DNA of 64,000 nucleotides. It comes from Pectinophora gossypiella (Eukaryota; Arthropoda; Insecta; Lepidoptera; Gelechiidae). The position numbers and the translations under genes were made by a program. The stretch spans positions 4,216,678 to 4,280,677 of the forward strand of contig NC_065419.1 in NCBI RefSeq assembly GCF_024362695.1. Reading direction: 5' to 3'. This document shows, one piece after another, positions 1-9,675 of this stretch. The notes below the pieces were generated by a model. It searched no databases. It was given only the letters and a program-made list of their open reading frames with translations, and was not told the DNA's origin. Numbering within the stretch: the stretch's first letter is position 1; each line of letters starts with the position of its first letter.

Positions 1-130
1 ATCATGTTACTTTCGGACAATTAGGGAATCAGAATGTAATGTCCTAACCAAACTAGGGATCACAAAGCAATTTTTGTTATATGTCCACTGGACCCAACCC
101 AACGCTCAACCACTGGACCACCGAAGCCGT
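1..130 (-). mobile_element. SINE-A fragment, cut by window edge
   Basis: Read on the minus strand this begins with the SINE-A head (GGTCCAGTGGTTGAGCGTTG at 92-111) and runs through TTTGTGATCCCTAGTTTGG and GGACATTACA into the window edge. It lacks the usual B box (GGTTCGAATCC): the head jumps from the A-box region to the post-head region, so about 40 bp are missing. The rest of the element lies before base 1. Confidence 0.8.
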
Positions 131-525
131 AAAAAAACAATAATATTTTAAGTAATTAAAAAAATAAAAGCGTGTTGCATCAACAATCCGACTAACTGTT
201 GCCATATCGCCGTCTATAATGACCATTCTTTTTTGCTCCAAAGCTAAAACCTCAACAAAATACAACCCGCTGACGTCACATAGCCACCATAAATCTCACT
301 ATCTCACCCATAAAACATACACGGTGTATGAAATTTATTCAGAAGGCTCGTAAAATAAAGTGCGACATAAACTCCCGAGTGGCTCTTTCAACACGTAAAG
401 GATTTACCAGCATATGAGAATCCATTATGCGGTGGGCTGACGGGATTTTTGCGTGTGTAGTATGCTCTACTTTGGAGGAAATTTGGAAAAAGTTTTTTTG
501 TTTAGGTGAGACTGTCATTTGTTTG
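131..525. other. AT-rich stretch, nothing recognised
   Basis: No family member was recognised. It holds a TGACGTCA palindrome at 271-278 (CRE-like, probably chance). A minus-strand open frame at 339-590 runs into the following SINE and shows no recognisable domain. Confidence 0.4.
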
Positions 526-702
526 ACATTGCAAGCTTGAACTGCCTGATTGTCTGGAAAAGTAAGATGATTCCGCGTGTCGGAAGGCACGTTAAGCCAT
601 TGCTAACACCTCCACCAACCTGCAACGGACTAGCGTGGTGGAGTATGCTCCACACCGCTCTGGTTGAGGGGAATCTCGGGATGAATATAGGCTATTTGTG
701 AT
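526..702 (+). mobile_element. SINE-B, 5'-truncated
   Basis: Contains the shared SINE-A/B middle (CCTGATTGTCTGGAAAAGTA, then GGAAGGCACGTTAAGCC) followed by the SINE-B tail CTCCACCAACCTGCAACGG and GTGGTGGAGTATGCTCC. The expected end CCCAGCAGTGGGACGTATA has decayed to GGGATGAATATAGGCTATTT. The tRNA-like head is absent. Confidence 0.8.
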
Positions 703-1017
703 ATGTTTAGTTTACTTTGAGTTAAATACTTGGTGTTTATTTCATATCTGTTTATAAGTATTTAGAGTAGTCTTGTTTTCTTTTCAAGTTACGTAATGCA
801 AGGAAGAAAAAACTGACAAAAAAACTGTTTTATTTCTGTTTAATATATTTAGGTCTACTTTTGTCTAACACTTATCACATTTGCATAAGGTTCTTTGGAA
901 AGTAGCTGCCGAGGAGTAAGTTTACAACTCTTTCTACCCCTTATGGCATACAGGCGTGTTGCTTTGTATATTATTTAGAAAAAGTATTACCATTCAATAC
1001 TTGTGTCACTCACCTAA
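703..1017. other. AT-rich stretch, nothing recognised
   Basis: I see no coding signal, no known repeat and no inverted repeat here beyond short AT runs. Confidence 0.4.
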
Positions 1018-1250
1018 TTTTTTTTTTTGACGTGACTTATTGTAGATTTGCCGCAGATGGCATTAACTACTTGGCCGGACAAATGGGGAGCGCTGAAGGC
1101 TCTCACCCAGTACAACATTTAAGACAAAAGGCCTGAGGGTGCCCAGTTGGCCGCGAACTTCTCAGGGCGTCTGAGAGGAAAAATATTTGAAAGAATTGAT
1201 CGGCCCTAGAGGGAAGTCTCCGCCGGCGGGGTCGGTATCGGGGTCTCAGT
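1018..1250 (-). mobile_element. retroposon F copy (1)
   Basis: The poly(T) run at 1018-1028 followed by GACGTGACTTATTGTAG is the reversed poly(A) 3' end of family F. Next come GCCGCAGATGGCATTAACTA, CTTGGCCGGACAAATGGGG and GGGTGCCCAGTTGGCCGCG. It extends to GGGGTCGGTATCGGGGTC and is partly deleted in the middle. Confidence 0.8.
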
Positions 1251-1539
1251 TAAAGTAACACCATACCGAACCAACAAAAAAGCCACTTCACACAACCTTT
1301 CATCAGTACAGTCATGAGCAATATAACGTCGCGTGTTCAAATCACTCCCATTCCCTCACATCTCCAAAATACTACAAAAATAAGTAGAGCAAAGTCCCAC
1401 ACGAGTGCTCCGCTTAACCCTACGGGCCCCCACCTGTTGCTTGCATACGACATTCCCATATACGATCCCCTACGTCCTCTTCCCTACGTCTACGTTACCC
1501 CTACCACCACGTATATACGATGGCAGTACCGTAGGTACG

Positions 1540-1727
1540 GTTTTTTTTTGACGTGACTTATTGTAGATTTGCCGCAGATGGCATTAACTACTTGGCCGGA
1601 CAAATGTGTAGCGCTGAAGGCTCTCACCCGATACAACGTTTAAAACAACAGGCCTGAGGGTGCCCATTTGGGCGCGAACCTCGGCTCAGGGCGTCGTCTG
1701 AGAGGAAAAATATTTGAAAGAATTCGT
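1540..1727 (-). mobile_element. retroposon F copy (2), 5'-truncated
   Basis: Second F copy in the same orientation, again starting with a T run and GACGTGACTTATTGTAG. It is cut at AATATTTGAAAGAATT, about 190 bp from its 3' end, and abuts a MITE-H copy. Confidence 0.82.
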
Positions 1728-1886
1728 ACGGAATAGGTACGGTCACGAGCATTAATAATATGTATACACTTTGGTACCATGTCGTATTAACTTTTTTGAC
1801 AAATTGAACTGTAAGTCTCACTAAATGTCAGATATGTTAGTGCGACAGAGTCCTAAAGTGGGTACATTTTATTGCTCATGAAAGAT
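1728..1886 (+). mobile_element. MITE-H copy
   Basis: Family of about 145-160 bp seen three times here. It starts near GGTCACGAGCATTAATA and ends near TATTGCTCATG, so the ends are imperfect inverted repeats (GTCAYGAGCAWTA). The interior has CACTTTGGTACCATG and CTAAAGTGGGTACATT. No open frame. Assignment to DNA elements is inferred from the ends only. Confidence 0.55.
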
Positions 1887-1969
1887 TGAAATAGAGAAAA
1901 TTTTTTTCAACAGCGGTTCAATGATACATTCACCTAGTTTTGCTAATTAACATTCCCGTAATAAAACAA

Positions 1970-2276
1970 ACGGCCTCTGTGGTCCAGTGGTTGACCGTTG
2001 GGCTCACGATCCGTAAGTCTCCAGTTCGAATCCCTGTGGGGATATATCACAATAATCGCCTTGTGATCCCTAGTTTGGTTAGGACATTATAAGCTAATCA
2101 CCTGATTCTCTGAAAGTAACACCCATGCATCCGAAGGTACATTAAGCCGTTGGTCCCGGTTACTACTTACTGATGTAACTACATGGTTGTTACATAAGCC
2201 ATATCAGGGGCCTTTGGCAGCTCAATGATAACCCGGACACGAGGTTGGTAACCCAGACGATAGAAAAAAAGATTTA
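1970..2276 (+). mobile_element. SINE-A, nearly full length
   Basis: A tRNA-like head (GTGGTCCAGTGGTTGACCG as A box region; AGTTCGAATCC as B box at about 2022-2032), the conserved middle (GATCCCTAGTTTGGTTAGG) and the SINE-A tail (CAGGGGCCTTTGGCAGCTC, ending GACGATAGAAAAAAAG). Scattered substitutions suggest it is old. Confidence 0.88.
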
Positions 2277-2295
2277 CGTAATAACATAATATAGG

Positions 2296-2450
2296 TACCA
2301 TCATGTATCCCCAAAGGGGTAGACAGGGCTGTATAGGTGATAGTATATACACCCACTCCACGCCAGATATGTTTATGCCCCACCCTTGCAATAAATGGGG
2401 CGAACCTATTTCCATTAACGGACCCCAAATCCTGCTGCTGCATTCTTATT
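2296..2450 (+). repeat. Rpt-2 copy
   Basis: Dispersed repeat with core CCCCAAAGGGGTAGACAGG, then ACACCCACTCCACGCCAG and GCGAACCTATTTCCATTAAC. Other copies are at 8648, 23293 and, reversed, at 29718. I know this family from lepidopteran DNA but cannot place it in a class. Confidence 0.7.
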
Positions 2451-2467
2451 TTATCTTATTTAGCCTA

Positions 2468-2530
2468 ATCGATCCCACTGCTGGGCAAAGGCCTCCCCTT
2501 GATTTTTCCACTCCTCTTGACTTTTTAGCT
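2468..2530 (-). mobile_element. RTE-type LINE 3' scrap
   Basis: The minus strand reads GGGGAGGCCTTTGCCCAGCA followed by GTGGGATCGATTAGGC. This matches the end of the RTE-like frame at 53244-53345 (residues EVFAQQWDL). Only about 60 bp remain. Confidence 0.65.
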
Positions 2531-3204
2531 TTACTGATATTAATTTAGTAAAATTACTAAATTTTGCCAAAAAAACCTCGTAGAAAACTGTGGTCTCAAC
2601 TTTTACCCGGAATGAAATTAATTTCAAAAAATCATTTTTTTTTTTGTTTATCTTTGGTGATTTTTTTAAAGGCGATTACGTGTCTTTACTATAAGGCCTA
2701 TACACGATCACATCGCAAACATAAACCATAACCCACACGTAGATATGCTTCAACTCTCTGCAACAGCTAATATAGTAAATCTAAATTGGTGTTTAAACAA
2801 GCTACCTCACCGGTTGAAACTGTATGCAACCTCTACGGCACAGACATACGTCCCCTACGTATACGTAACGTACACGTATAGGCCGTGTCGACGTGAAACG
2901 GTCCCGGAAAAGGAGATTTTGCGGCAAATTCTTGGTGAAAATTCGGCGAAAATTGAGTTTATTCCGCTCTAGGTGAAGGGTTTATTTATTTTGGAGTTGA
3001 TATGTTTCAATAGGGGTTGTTTGAAGGTGCAAGGTAAATTTATTGGTACAAGCATAGTGTTTAGAGGTGAGTAGGACTTTAGAAGGGAAGCGATGTTTAG
3101 AAGAAACTTTTAAGGAAGTTCCGAAAGATTCTTGCATTAAAGGTAATAAAGTTAAATATATCTCTAAGTATGTTAAATTATGTAAGTTGTTTTGGTCAGG
3201 GTGT
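2531..3204. other. unassigned stretch with short homopolymers
   Basis: AT-rich, with a T run near 2635-2645 and a patch rich in TACGT words (2845-2890). No coding or repeat family recognised. Confidence 0.4.
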
Positions 3205-3276
3205 ATATACGTATGTGCGCAATATCAACACGTGTCAAATAGCAACACTTATTGCTTTTTTAGACGAATTGCTTCA
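3205..3276 (+). repeat. Rpt-3 fragment
   Basis: Carries GTGTCAAATAGCAACA and GCTTTTTTAGACGAATTGCT, matching the fuller Rpt-3 copies at 5830-5950 and 39011-39130. It runs straight into Rpt-1. Confidence 0.6.
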
Positions 3277-3412
3277 ATATGGCGTGCGTGTATGAACCGA
3301 TTGATAAATGTGGAGGAAAGATAGGTGTACCAGGATCGAAGCAAATGGAATTCCATAGTCTCTGCTTACCCCGGTGGGAACTAGACGTGAGTTTATGAAT
3401 GTATGTATGTAT
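3277..3412 (-). repeat. Rpt-1 copy
   Basis: Contains GGATCGAAGCAAATGGAATT and CTGCTTACCCCGGTGGGAA and ends in (ATGT)n. The reverse complement is a familiar lepidopteran dispersed repeat whose core is CACCGGGGTAAGCAGAG. Six further copies lie in this window. Confidence 0.75.
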
Positions 3413-3454
3413 ATAGAATACAAGTTTTTTGTTGCTTACATATTATTATATCTT

Positions 3455-3748
3455 CTCCTTATTGTGTGGGTTATGAGGTGGAATACCAACCTCATCAACC
3501 CTGGTGTCAGGGTTATTACTGAGCCGCCAAAGGCCCCTGACATGGCTCATGTAACGATTACATACTTACTTAAGTAGTAACTGGGACCAACTTCTTAACG
3601 TGCTTTCCGAAGCATGGATCATCTTACTATCGGACAGTCAGGTGATCAGCCTGTAATATCCTAAACAAACTAGAGATCACAATTTCGAACCCAGAGCCTC
3701 CGGATCGTGAGCGCGACGCCCCACCACTAGATCACGGAGGTCGTACGT
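3455..3748 (-). mobile_element. SINE-A
   Basis: Reversed tail (TGTGTGGGTTATGAGGTGG, CATCAACCCTGGTGTCAGGG), middle and tRNA-like head, ending in CACGGAGGTCGTA. A deletion of about 25 bp removes the ATATCACAAAAAT segment before the B box. Full length except for that. Confidence 0.87.
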
Positions 3749-4137
3749 ATATATGATGATGTCCGAAATAAACAATTTGAATCTGAATATGATAATTATA
3801 ATAACAAAGCTAGGCATCGGGGTTTACCAGATTTGACTCTATCTGAACTCTTACCTTACCAACAGCTTGATTATAATTCCTCAGGAGTCTTACCAGTACA
3901 TTAACATTACCATGTATGCGGTATCGTTATCATCACTTCCGAATCCCGCATATGCTTGGAAAAAAATAGTTAATTCATGTCTTTTCTACGACCTTTGACT
4001 TTAGTCTTTATAAGAGGACATTAAACTCCCCACACACGTTCAATTTTCGTGACTTTTAGGTATTAAGGGGTAGTATAAGATGTAAGAAGTTGAGGGTAGT
4101 GTAGCGGTTAGGAGCGGATTGTAAAATAAATTTTTAT
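3749..4137. other. unassigned AT-rich stretch
   Basis: No open frame of note and no repeat family recognised. Confidence 0.35.
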
Positions 4138-4475
4138 CATCATCATTATCAGCCGTACGACGCCCACTACTGGGCATAGGCCTCCCCCAAGGATCTCCAC
4201 AGCGATCTTACAAGGATCAACACAGGAGGTTGTGAGAAGCTGCAGTAGTTTTAGGCGGATGAGACGTTCGTTATGTAAAAATTGACGATTCAGAGTGTAA
4301 CTATGTTATCTACTGAATAAAGGTATTTCTGAATTTGAATTTTGAATCGGTCCTGCGCTGCCCGCATCCAGCGGCTTCCCGCGACCTTCACCAGATCGTT
4401 TGTCCACCTTGTAGCGGGCCTACCCACTGAGCGTCGTCCGACACGTGGTCGCCATACGAGAACCTCAAGAAGTTT
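4138..4475 (-). mobile_element. RTE-type LINE 3' end (RTE-a), interrupted
   Basis: Minus-strand remnant of the same RTE subfamily as 40517-41063. It begins with the (ATC)n microsatellite tail, then GCCGTACGACGCCCACTACT. After an interruption at 4209-4348 it continues with TCGGTCCTGCGCTGCCCGC and CTTCACCAGATCGTTTGTCC. The coding sense reads the C-terminal tail (RWTNDLVKVAGSRWMRAAQDR). Nucleotide identity to the 40.5 kb copy looks high. Confidence 0.85.
4209..4348 (+). mobile_element. LINE-V 3' end nested in RTE-a
   Basis: About 140 bp of foreign sequence splits the RTE copy between GATCTCCACAGCGATCT and TCGGTCCTGCGCTG, which are contiguous in the intact copy at 40.97-41.01 kb. The insert ends ACTGAATAAAGGTATTTCTG then AATTTGAATTTTGAA. 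That is an AATAAA signal plus a TTTGAA tail, like 51767-51832. At most a 3-bp target duplication (ATC) is visible. Confidence 0.75.
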
Positions 4476-5105
4476 TTATACCAGTATTTTAATCATATAA
4501 ATGGTAGAACACTGAAAAAATAATTTGTTAAGTACATTGAAAGCGTTATGCGCGTCATTTTAATTTGATTTCGAAGTTTGTACCTTGCAGTAAATACCTA
4601 CTCTTTGACAAATCCACAAAAAATCATAGTTATATTGGTTTCGTAAATTTTCATATATGGAACAAAAATGAAATTGCTATTAAAAATTCTATATTGTGTA
4701 TATTAAATTAATCTTTTTTGGGGTTTTGTATACGTTTTAACAATAAAATACCAGACAATATTTTGAATTTGTCAGAAAATAAATGTTAAATTGACCTTCA
4801 ACAAGTTTATCTATGATAATTACGTTGAATAAATGATTCTGATTTCTGATCCAGTTGGTATCATAGTTACCAACAACAACTTCTCAATCTATGGAGCCGA
4901 GAAAAAGTAGCTATAAGTAAAGCCTCAACGATATTTTCAGATAAGTAGTTTCATATAGACAAATAGAATGATGATTGATAATTGGAGCATGGTAATCTCA
5001 TTTTTCGAACAAGGGGCTAGGTGGTGAGCCGTATCGCTGTCTCCTTTTGATAGTCTTTAGTAAATACACGCAGGATATGGCTGGATGTCGATAGCCCAGG
5101 ATCGT
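4476..5105. other. AT-rich stretch with a LINE-like 3' scrap
   Basis: Mostly unassigned. At 4826-4850 GTTGAATAAATGATTCTG is followed by ATTTCTGAT, which resembles the polyadenylation signal and simple tail of a non-LTR element. A short SINE-C scrap (GGTGGTGAGCCGTATCGCTG) lies at 5021-5040. Confidence 0.4.
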
Positions 5106-5106
5106 C

Positions 5107-5158
5107 GGAAATGGAAAAACATGGAAGAGGTAGGCCTCTTCCATGTTTTTCCATTTTC
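5107..5158. repeat. near-perfect hairpin 1, TAGG loop
   Basis: The 22-bp arms at 5109-5130 and 5135-5156 are perfect reverse complements, separated by only TAGG. One more pair follows after a mismatch. The right arm starts CCTCTTCCATGTTTTTCCAT. Immediately followed by a second hairpin with the same loop. Confidence 0.9.
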
Positions 5159-5160
5159 CA

Positions 5161-5194
5161 ATCCAATTTTGGACGTAGGCGTCCAAAATTGGAT
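5161..5194. repeat. perfect hairpin 2, TAGG loop
   Basis: Perfect 15-bp arms ATCCAATTTTGGACG at 5161-5175 and its reverse complement at 5180-5194, loop TAGG. It lies 4 bp after hairpin 1 and is unrelated to it in arm sequence. Confidence 0.9.
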
Positions 5195-5589
5195 ATAAAT
5201 TTAGGCTGATATAGATAGATAGATAGTAAATACAAGGAGTAAGTACAAAGCATTTAGTAATATTGCCACACATCCTTTCCGCTTCATGTTATCACTTACC
5301 CTACATTTTAACTATGGCAACACAACACGACCGCACACGGAGTTGTTGTGAACGCACTAATTCTAATGACGTTATTATGAGAAATGTGATTATATGGATT
5401 ATATTATAATGTGTGTCAGCCCCATAATGTATGAGAGACGCATTTCGATTGTGTTGCGAGATTGAACAGTTTTGATACTGGCAAGGTTTTTTGAAATAAA
5501 TCGATCGGTAACTTCGGGAGCTTAATTTAGGGACTAAACTTTGTATGTTCTGTTTCTTCATTGTTTTAAGTTTACGCGGTTATTATCAT

Positions 5590-5694
5590 AATTAAAGCAC
5601 ATAATAACGGGTTCTTACCGCATTTAAATGGGGATATGAGACTCCCATATCCCCATTTAAACGCGGTAAGAACCCGTTATTATGTGCTTTAATT
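5590..5694. repeat. 49-bp hairpin with 7-bp loop
   Basis: Arms 5590-5638 and 5646-5694 are reverse complements at 48 of 49 positions (mismatch 5622/5662), loop AGACTCC. The arms contain ACGGGTTCTTACCGC and AAATGGGGATATG. No family relation recognised. The compact palindrome is far longer than chance allows. Confidence 0.92.
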
Positions 5695-5829
5695 CTGTTT
5701 CTTCTTTTGAACAAAGGTTTATTTTTTATAGTTTTATGTAGTCTACCCCCATAAATGAACGAAGTAATTTAATTACATAATTAAATGATTAGGGGGGATA
5801 AAAAGACACATCAAAGCAATTCACCTAAA

Positions 5830-5950
5830 AAGCAATATTGCAATTTGACATTTGCGCATATAAAAGTAAGTTCGCAATGCCAATAAATATCAAATAGCAA
5901 TATTGCTTTTTTAGGTGAATTGCTTCGATATGGCCTTTTAGGCCCCTAGG
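5830..5950 (+). repeat. Rpt-3 copy
   Basis: Core words TTGACATTTGCGCATATAAA, AGTAAGTTCGCAATGCC and TTTAGGTGAATTGCTTCG. It shares about 110 bp with 39011-39130. No open frame. Confidence 0.7.
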
Positions 5951-6132
5951 TCTGCATAAGCCAAATTTTAAAAAATATGACTATCTAATAATACTAGCAG
6001 TTTATTTCGGACTTATAAAAATAACCATATTTTTTTAGAAACATTACAAAATTCGTACTAGTAACAGATGCAATACAAAACTAACGGGTCCAAAGGTGTA
6101 AGCTTTAAATAAAATGTGTAATGAAAACTTAC

Positions 6133-6280
6133 ACACATACATACATAAAATCACGCCTACCGGGGTAAGCAGAATTCCACTTGTACGATCCTGACATACT
6201 TCTCTTCTTTCCTCGGCATTTATGAATCATTTTATATTACACTCACGCCGATTCAGAAAAGATCGTGCTAAAACTATGCT
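6133..6280 (+). repeat. Rpt-1 copy
   Basis: Starts with (ACAT)n at 6133-6146, then CACGCCTACCGGGGTAAGCA and GATCCTGACATACTTCTCTT. The far end is CGCCGATTCAGAAAAGATCG. Confidence 0.75.
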
Positions 6281-6937
6281 AAGGATATCTCTAATTTACA
6301 CATTTTAAAAAAACAATAAAACCACCAAAATCGTTCAAGCGCATTACAAAGATGGTATCTCTACCGGCCCATACGCTAAGCAAGATCTACTTACCAAACT
6401 AGAAGCATATTTAATGTAACTCGACTGTCACCATCCCATCTCTAACATTCCCACAATCGATCACCACGTACTTATCTCGAACTTAAAAGCTTTATCTTTA
6501 AAACTGTTTATATGGAACTTAATAGTTAATAGTTTTCTTTTTAAACTTATTGTTTTAGGCTTCCGGGTTTGTTGCACTCTGGTTTTTAGGTGTGAGGTTT
6601 TTTAGGATTGATTTGAGATGCGAATTTGTTTTTTGAGTGGCTACTTGTATTGAAAACAGTCGTTAAGATTAATGATTGAATAATATGGCGGTAGATTAAT
6701 TCTGCTTCTGAGTTTCATTTTTGAATAACGGGAGATTCATTGTAACTTATGTCATATATTAAGTGAGTATTAGTCATTACATGAGTCAAGGACCTTTTGA
6801 TAATATCGGTCAATGATATCACATCCCACACTGGAGACGAAAAACTTGTAATATTGATGCAGACAAAGCCCCAAAACGTCAACAGATAACTTGGAACTTT
6901 TGTATAGGCGTAGAATATATACAAGTAGAATAATATT
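6281..6937. other. unassigned stretch
   Basis: AT-rich; a 69-codon minus-strand frame at 6715-6924 has no recognisable motif. Nothing else seen. Confidence 0.35.
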
Positions 6938-7098
6938 GCGTATAGAACGGTAACTCTCTGCCCCGCACCAATTCGTATCGAGTGCCGAACTAGATTTACC
7001 TCACCCCCTCTGGATTTTACTTTAGTCTTAATAGCTGTAAGCCGCTATAGTGAGTAGAGTAAGGGAGAGCGCACTTGGAATTCCTGTCTCGCTCACAA
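6938..7098 (+). repeat. Rpt-4 copy
   Basis: Contains GTATAGAACGGTAACTCTC, CCTCACCCCCTCTGG and TTTTACTTTAGTCTTAATAG, ending near CTGTCTCGCTCAC. Related copies are at 59316-59690 (interrupted) and 62726-62860. Confidence 0.65.
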
Positions 7099-7189
7099 GA
7101 AAGAGATGTCTAAATAACTTTAAGTTAACAATAAAAAAAATAGTTTGATAGCTTTGATATTATTCACTTAAGATTACTGCAAGCAAAAG

Positions 7190-7358
7190 GTTGTTATTCG
7201 GTTAGTCAGAGGTACATTCATCACAAGATGAACTAAGTACCCACACCTCACCGAGCTTTTTGTTAGACTAACGTGATAGGTGGTGAGTCGTATCGCCGTC
7301 TTTAATGGTTGAGCCTACTGTGAAAACTGCATTTAAGATGATTCATTGGTGCTATCTA
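7190..7358 (-). mobile_element. SINE-C body
   Basis: Reversed SINE-C: AGATGAACTAAGTACCCACA, CTCACCGAGCTTTTTGTTAG, GTGAGTCGTATCGCCGTC and TTCATTGGTGC. The tRNA-like B box expected at the right edge has decayed. Confidence 0.75.
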
Positions 7359-7435
7359 CCTAAAACGAAATTAAGTTTCTACCTTCCAGAATTGGTATCG
7401 TTGTATTCCTTTCATGGACCAAACCAATAAACATT

Positions 7436-7512
7436 TCCGCTCCGCAGTACTCTGTCTGACGGGCGTAGGACGGCGCCCAGAGAAGTCTATTTCAAAGCCG
7501 TACCAGAACTCT
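7436..7512 (-). mobile_element. SINE-L fragment
   Basis: CGCAGTACTCTGTCTGACG, GGCGCCCAGAGAAGTC and TATTTCAAAGCCGTACCAG match the 5' half of SINE-L (compare 13818-13985). The LINE-2-like tail is missing. Confidence 0.7.
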
Positions 7513-8647
7513 TGTCCTTCGCCTCTGTCAGATTCCAGGTTACAGTCGCTGTGACTTACGCCTTCCGTCCTGCCGTACCGATGGCTCTTATCTCCCCCTC
7601 TGCAACCGCTGAAGTCTTTATCCGTGCACTTAGGCAAGGGTTCTACGTTATATCCCGTAGGTCTGGGCCCCTATCCGTACTCCTACAGTCTACTAGAAGT
7701 TAGAGGCGCTCACCCTCGAGGCAAGGACGTGCCGCACAGGAATGCCCTAGATACCCAATACGCAACATATCCTAAACCCTAATCCTACATCGCAGAAAAC
7801 GTACTTAAAATTAAGCAACATTGCCAATTGCGTAAACTATTAAAACTACATACACTTAGTAGACAATACGACTTTATGTTACAACAACACATTGAACGTA
7901 GTAACTGTATCGCCGTTTTCCATTAGCCGGCACTATCGACGGTACGACCTAATAGACGCCATTACTATATTTTAAATGCATTTTGAAATTCTTACTTCCA
8001 TACATGTGTACCATTGGACGATTGACATATCGAGCGGTTGTGCCACGAGTCACATAGGACTAATTGCGCTCTATCGTGGTACGAGTGGTAATAGGACAGA
8101 AATATAAAGTACAGCTTAGTGTGAAAGAGACAAACAAAGAAAATGTGCTGTTCGGTAGCTGAGGAGTTGGATGTCGCGATTTTATCATTTCATTATGTTA
8201 ACTAGCAGAGGTAAAAGGGAAGACGGTCGCAAATGGTCGAATTTTGTCGAACGGCATCTTATAGTTATCCGATCTATCAGTCAGATGTGTTGACAGAACG
8301 CGTTCGTCTATTATTAGAAGTCTAGAGGGTGTATCGTCGATGGCTGGCACAAAGCAACCGATGCGATAGGCAGAGAAATGCCAAACCGCTTACCATACGT
8401 ATCACAAGTTGCGATCTCTTGGCGTAATGTTAACTACCTGATATTAGTGCAATTGTTTCTGCGCTTGAGTGTCATAATGGTTATATTCACATTGTGTGTG
8501 TGTGATTTAGGTAGAATAACGACATACACAACTCATGAACGTTTCTAATGGGGTGGACAGGCCTGCAAGTGTTTTAAGACTATTTTGATCACGTTTTTGT
8601 TATTTTATATTATTAAAATCCTAAAGTAAATAACATAACACATAACA
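7513..8647. other. long unassigned stretch
   Basis: Includes a GC-richer patch (7513-7740) open in both strands for about 60-90 codons without a known domain, then AT-rich sequence. ATCCGATCTATCAGTCAGAT (8267-8286) sits in what looks like another dispersed repeat, but no second copy exists in the window to prove it. Confidence 0.3.
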
Positions 8648-8712
8648 TGGCATCACGCCTGTAACCCAGAAGGGGTAGGCAGAGGTATATAGTATATTAT
8701 ACACCCACTCCA
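8648..8712 (+). repeat. Rpt-2 fragment
   Basis: CATCACGCCTGTAACCCAGA, AGGGGTAGGCAGAGG, then ACACCCACTCCAAG. First 65 bp of the family only. Confidence 0.7.
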
Positions 8713-9575
8713 AGTAATATTACAAAAAAAAGTCAAGAAAAAAAATACATGGCTGTATGGGCATAGTTCCCTTTGCCTTTACCCTTCGGGGAAAACCAAA
8801 ATAAAAAAAAATGTCTATGCATAAAACAATTTGAAATTACTGGCTAATTCTTAGAAATCAGAAATCATTGAACTCTATATTACTTTGGCCGACCATAACT
8901 ATTGCTCCAATAAAAAAAAGAACCTCCCGTAAGCGGTAAAGGTCACATCATTATAATCTGTGGTACACGTGACCAACAACACCATAGCTATCTCGACGTT
9001 CGTAATTCGAAATTTCTATTCTCTTGTCGTAACAAAATCATGCGCTCACGCATGCCACTGCTCGTTCTAAATTTAAATTGTCATTGTTTATGTTTTTCTT
9101 TTAATTTTAATGTTTTATAATATAAGTAGTTTATTTTTAAATTATATGCGTATAATGCTTCTCATGTTCAAAACTTTTTTATAAACACATAGGTACATAA
9201 AGATCACGCCGTTACTTATTGGGATAGACAGAGTCTATGAAGTTCCACTTGCTAAAATACACTAGTCAACAAAATGAAAAAAAAATGGTGCAGAGATAGT
9301 GTTAAGGGTTTTTGACTGGTGTTAAGTTTCAAAAAGAAAGAAACATTTATCAACTGGTAACACTAAATTATTGTTTTTTTTTCCTACGTGTAGTTTTCGA
9401 TCTACCCTCAGTTTTGAATATTGCCTGTAATCAGTACTTTAATGCGTTCGTTTAGTTAATTCGTCGGTACATTTCTGAAAATAAATATTCCATCACTTTC
9501 GTTTCTACCATTCTCATCAAAGTCTTCGTAATCTTGACTTGGCATTTATTTAAAACCCAAATTTTGATCTTTAGT
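8713..9575. other. unassigned AT-rich stretch
   Basis: No family recognised. Short A/T runs (8724-8745, 9284-9291) and a small GAAAGAAACATTTATC word near 9337-9352 that resembles LINE 3' tails elsewhere in the window. Confidence 0.35.
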
Positions 9576-9668
9576 ATACAGCTCGGTGAGGTATGGGCAA
9601 TTAATTAGTTCATCTTGCGATGAACGTGTCTACCCCAATTGGGATACAGTCGTAAGCTAATGTTATGT
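9576..9668 (+). mobile_element. SINE-C 3' half
   Basis: AGCTCGGTGAGGTATGGG, TAGTTCATCTTGCGATGAAC and CTACCCCAATTGGGATACAG, ending in TAATGTTATGTG. This is the 3' part of SINE-C in sense orientation, directly before a SINE-A. Confidence 0.78.
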
Positions 9669-9675
9669 GTTATAA

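Noticed and set aside
7371..7637. 88-codon minus frame with a Cys/Gly/Arg-rich sequence
   Set aside because: Its 3' half is SINE-L sequence and no domain is recognisable; opposite-strand openness reflects GC content.
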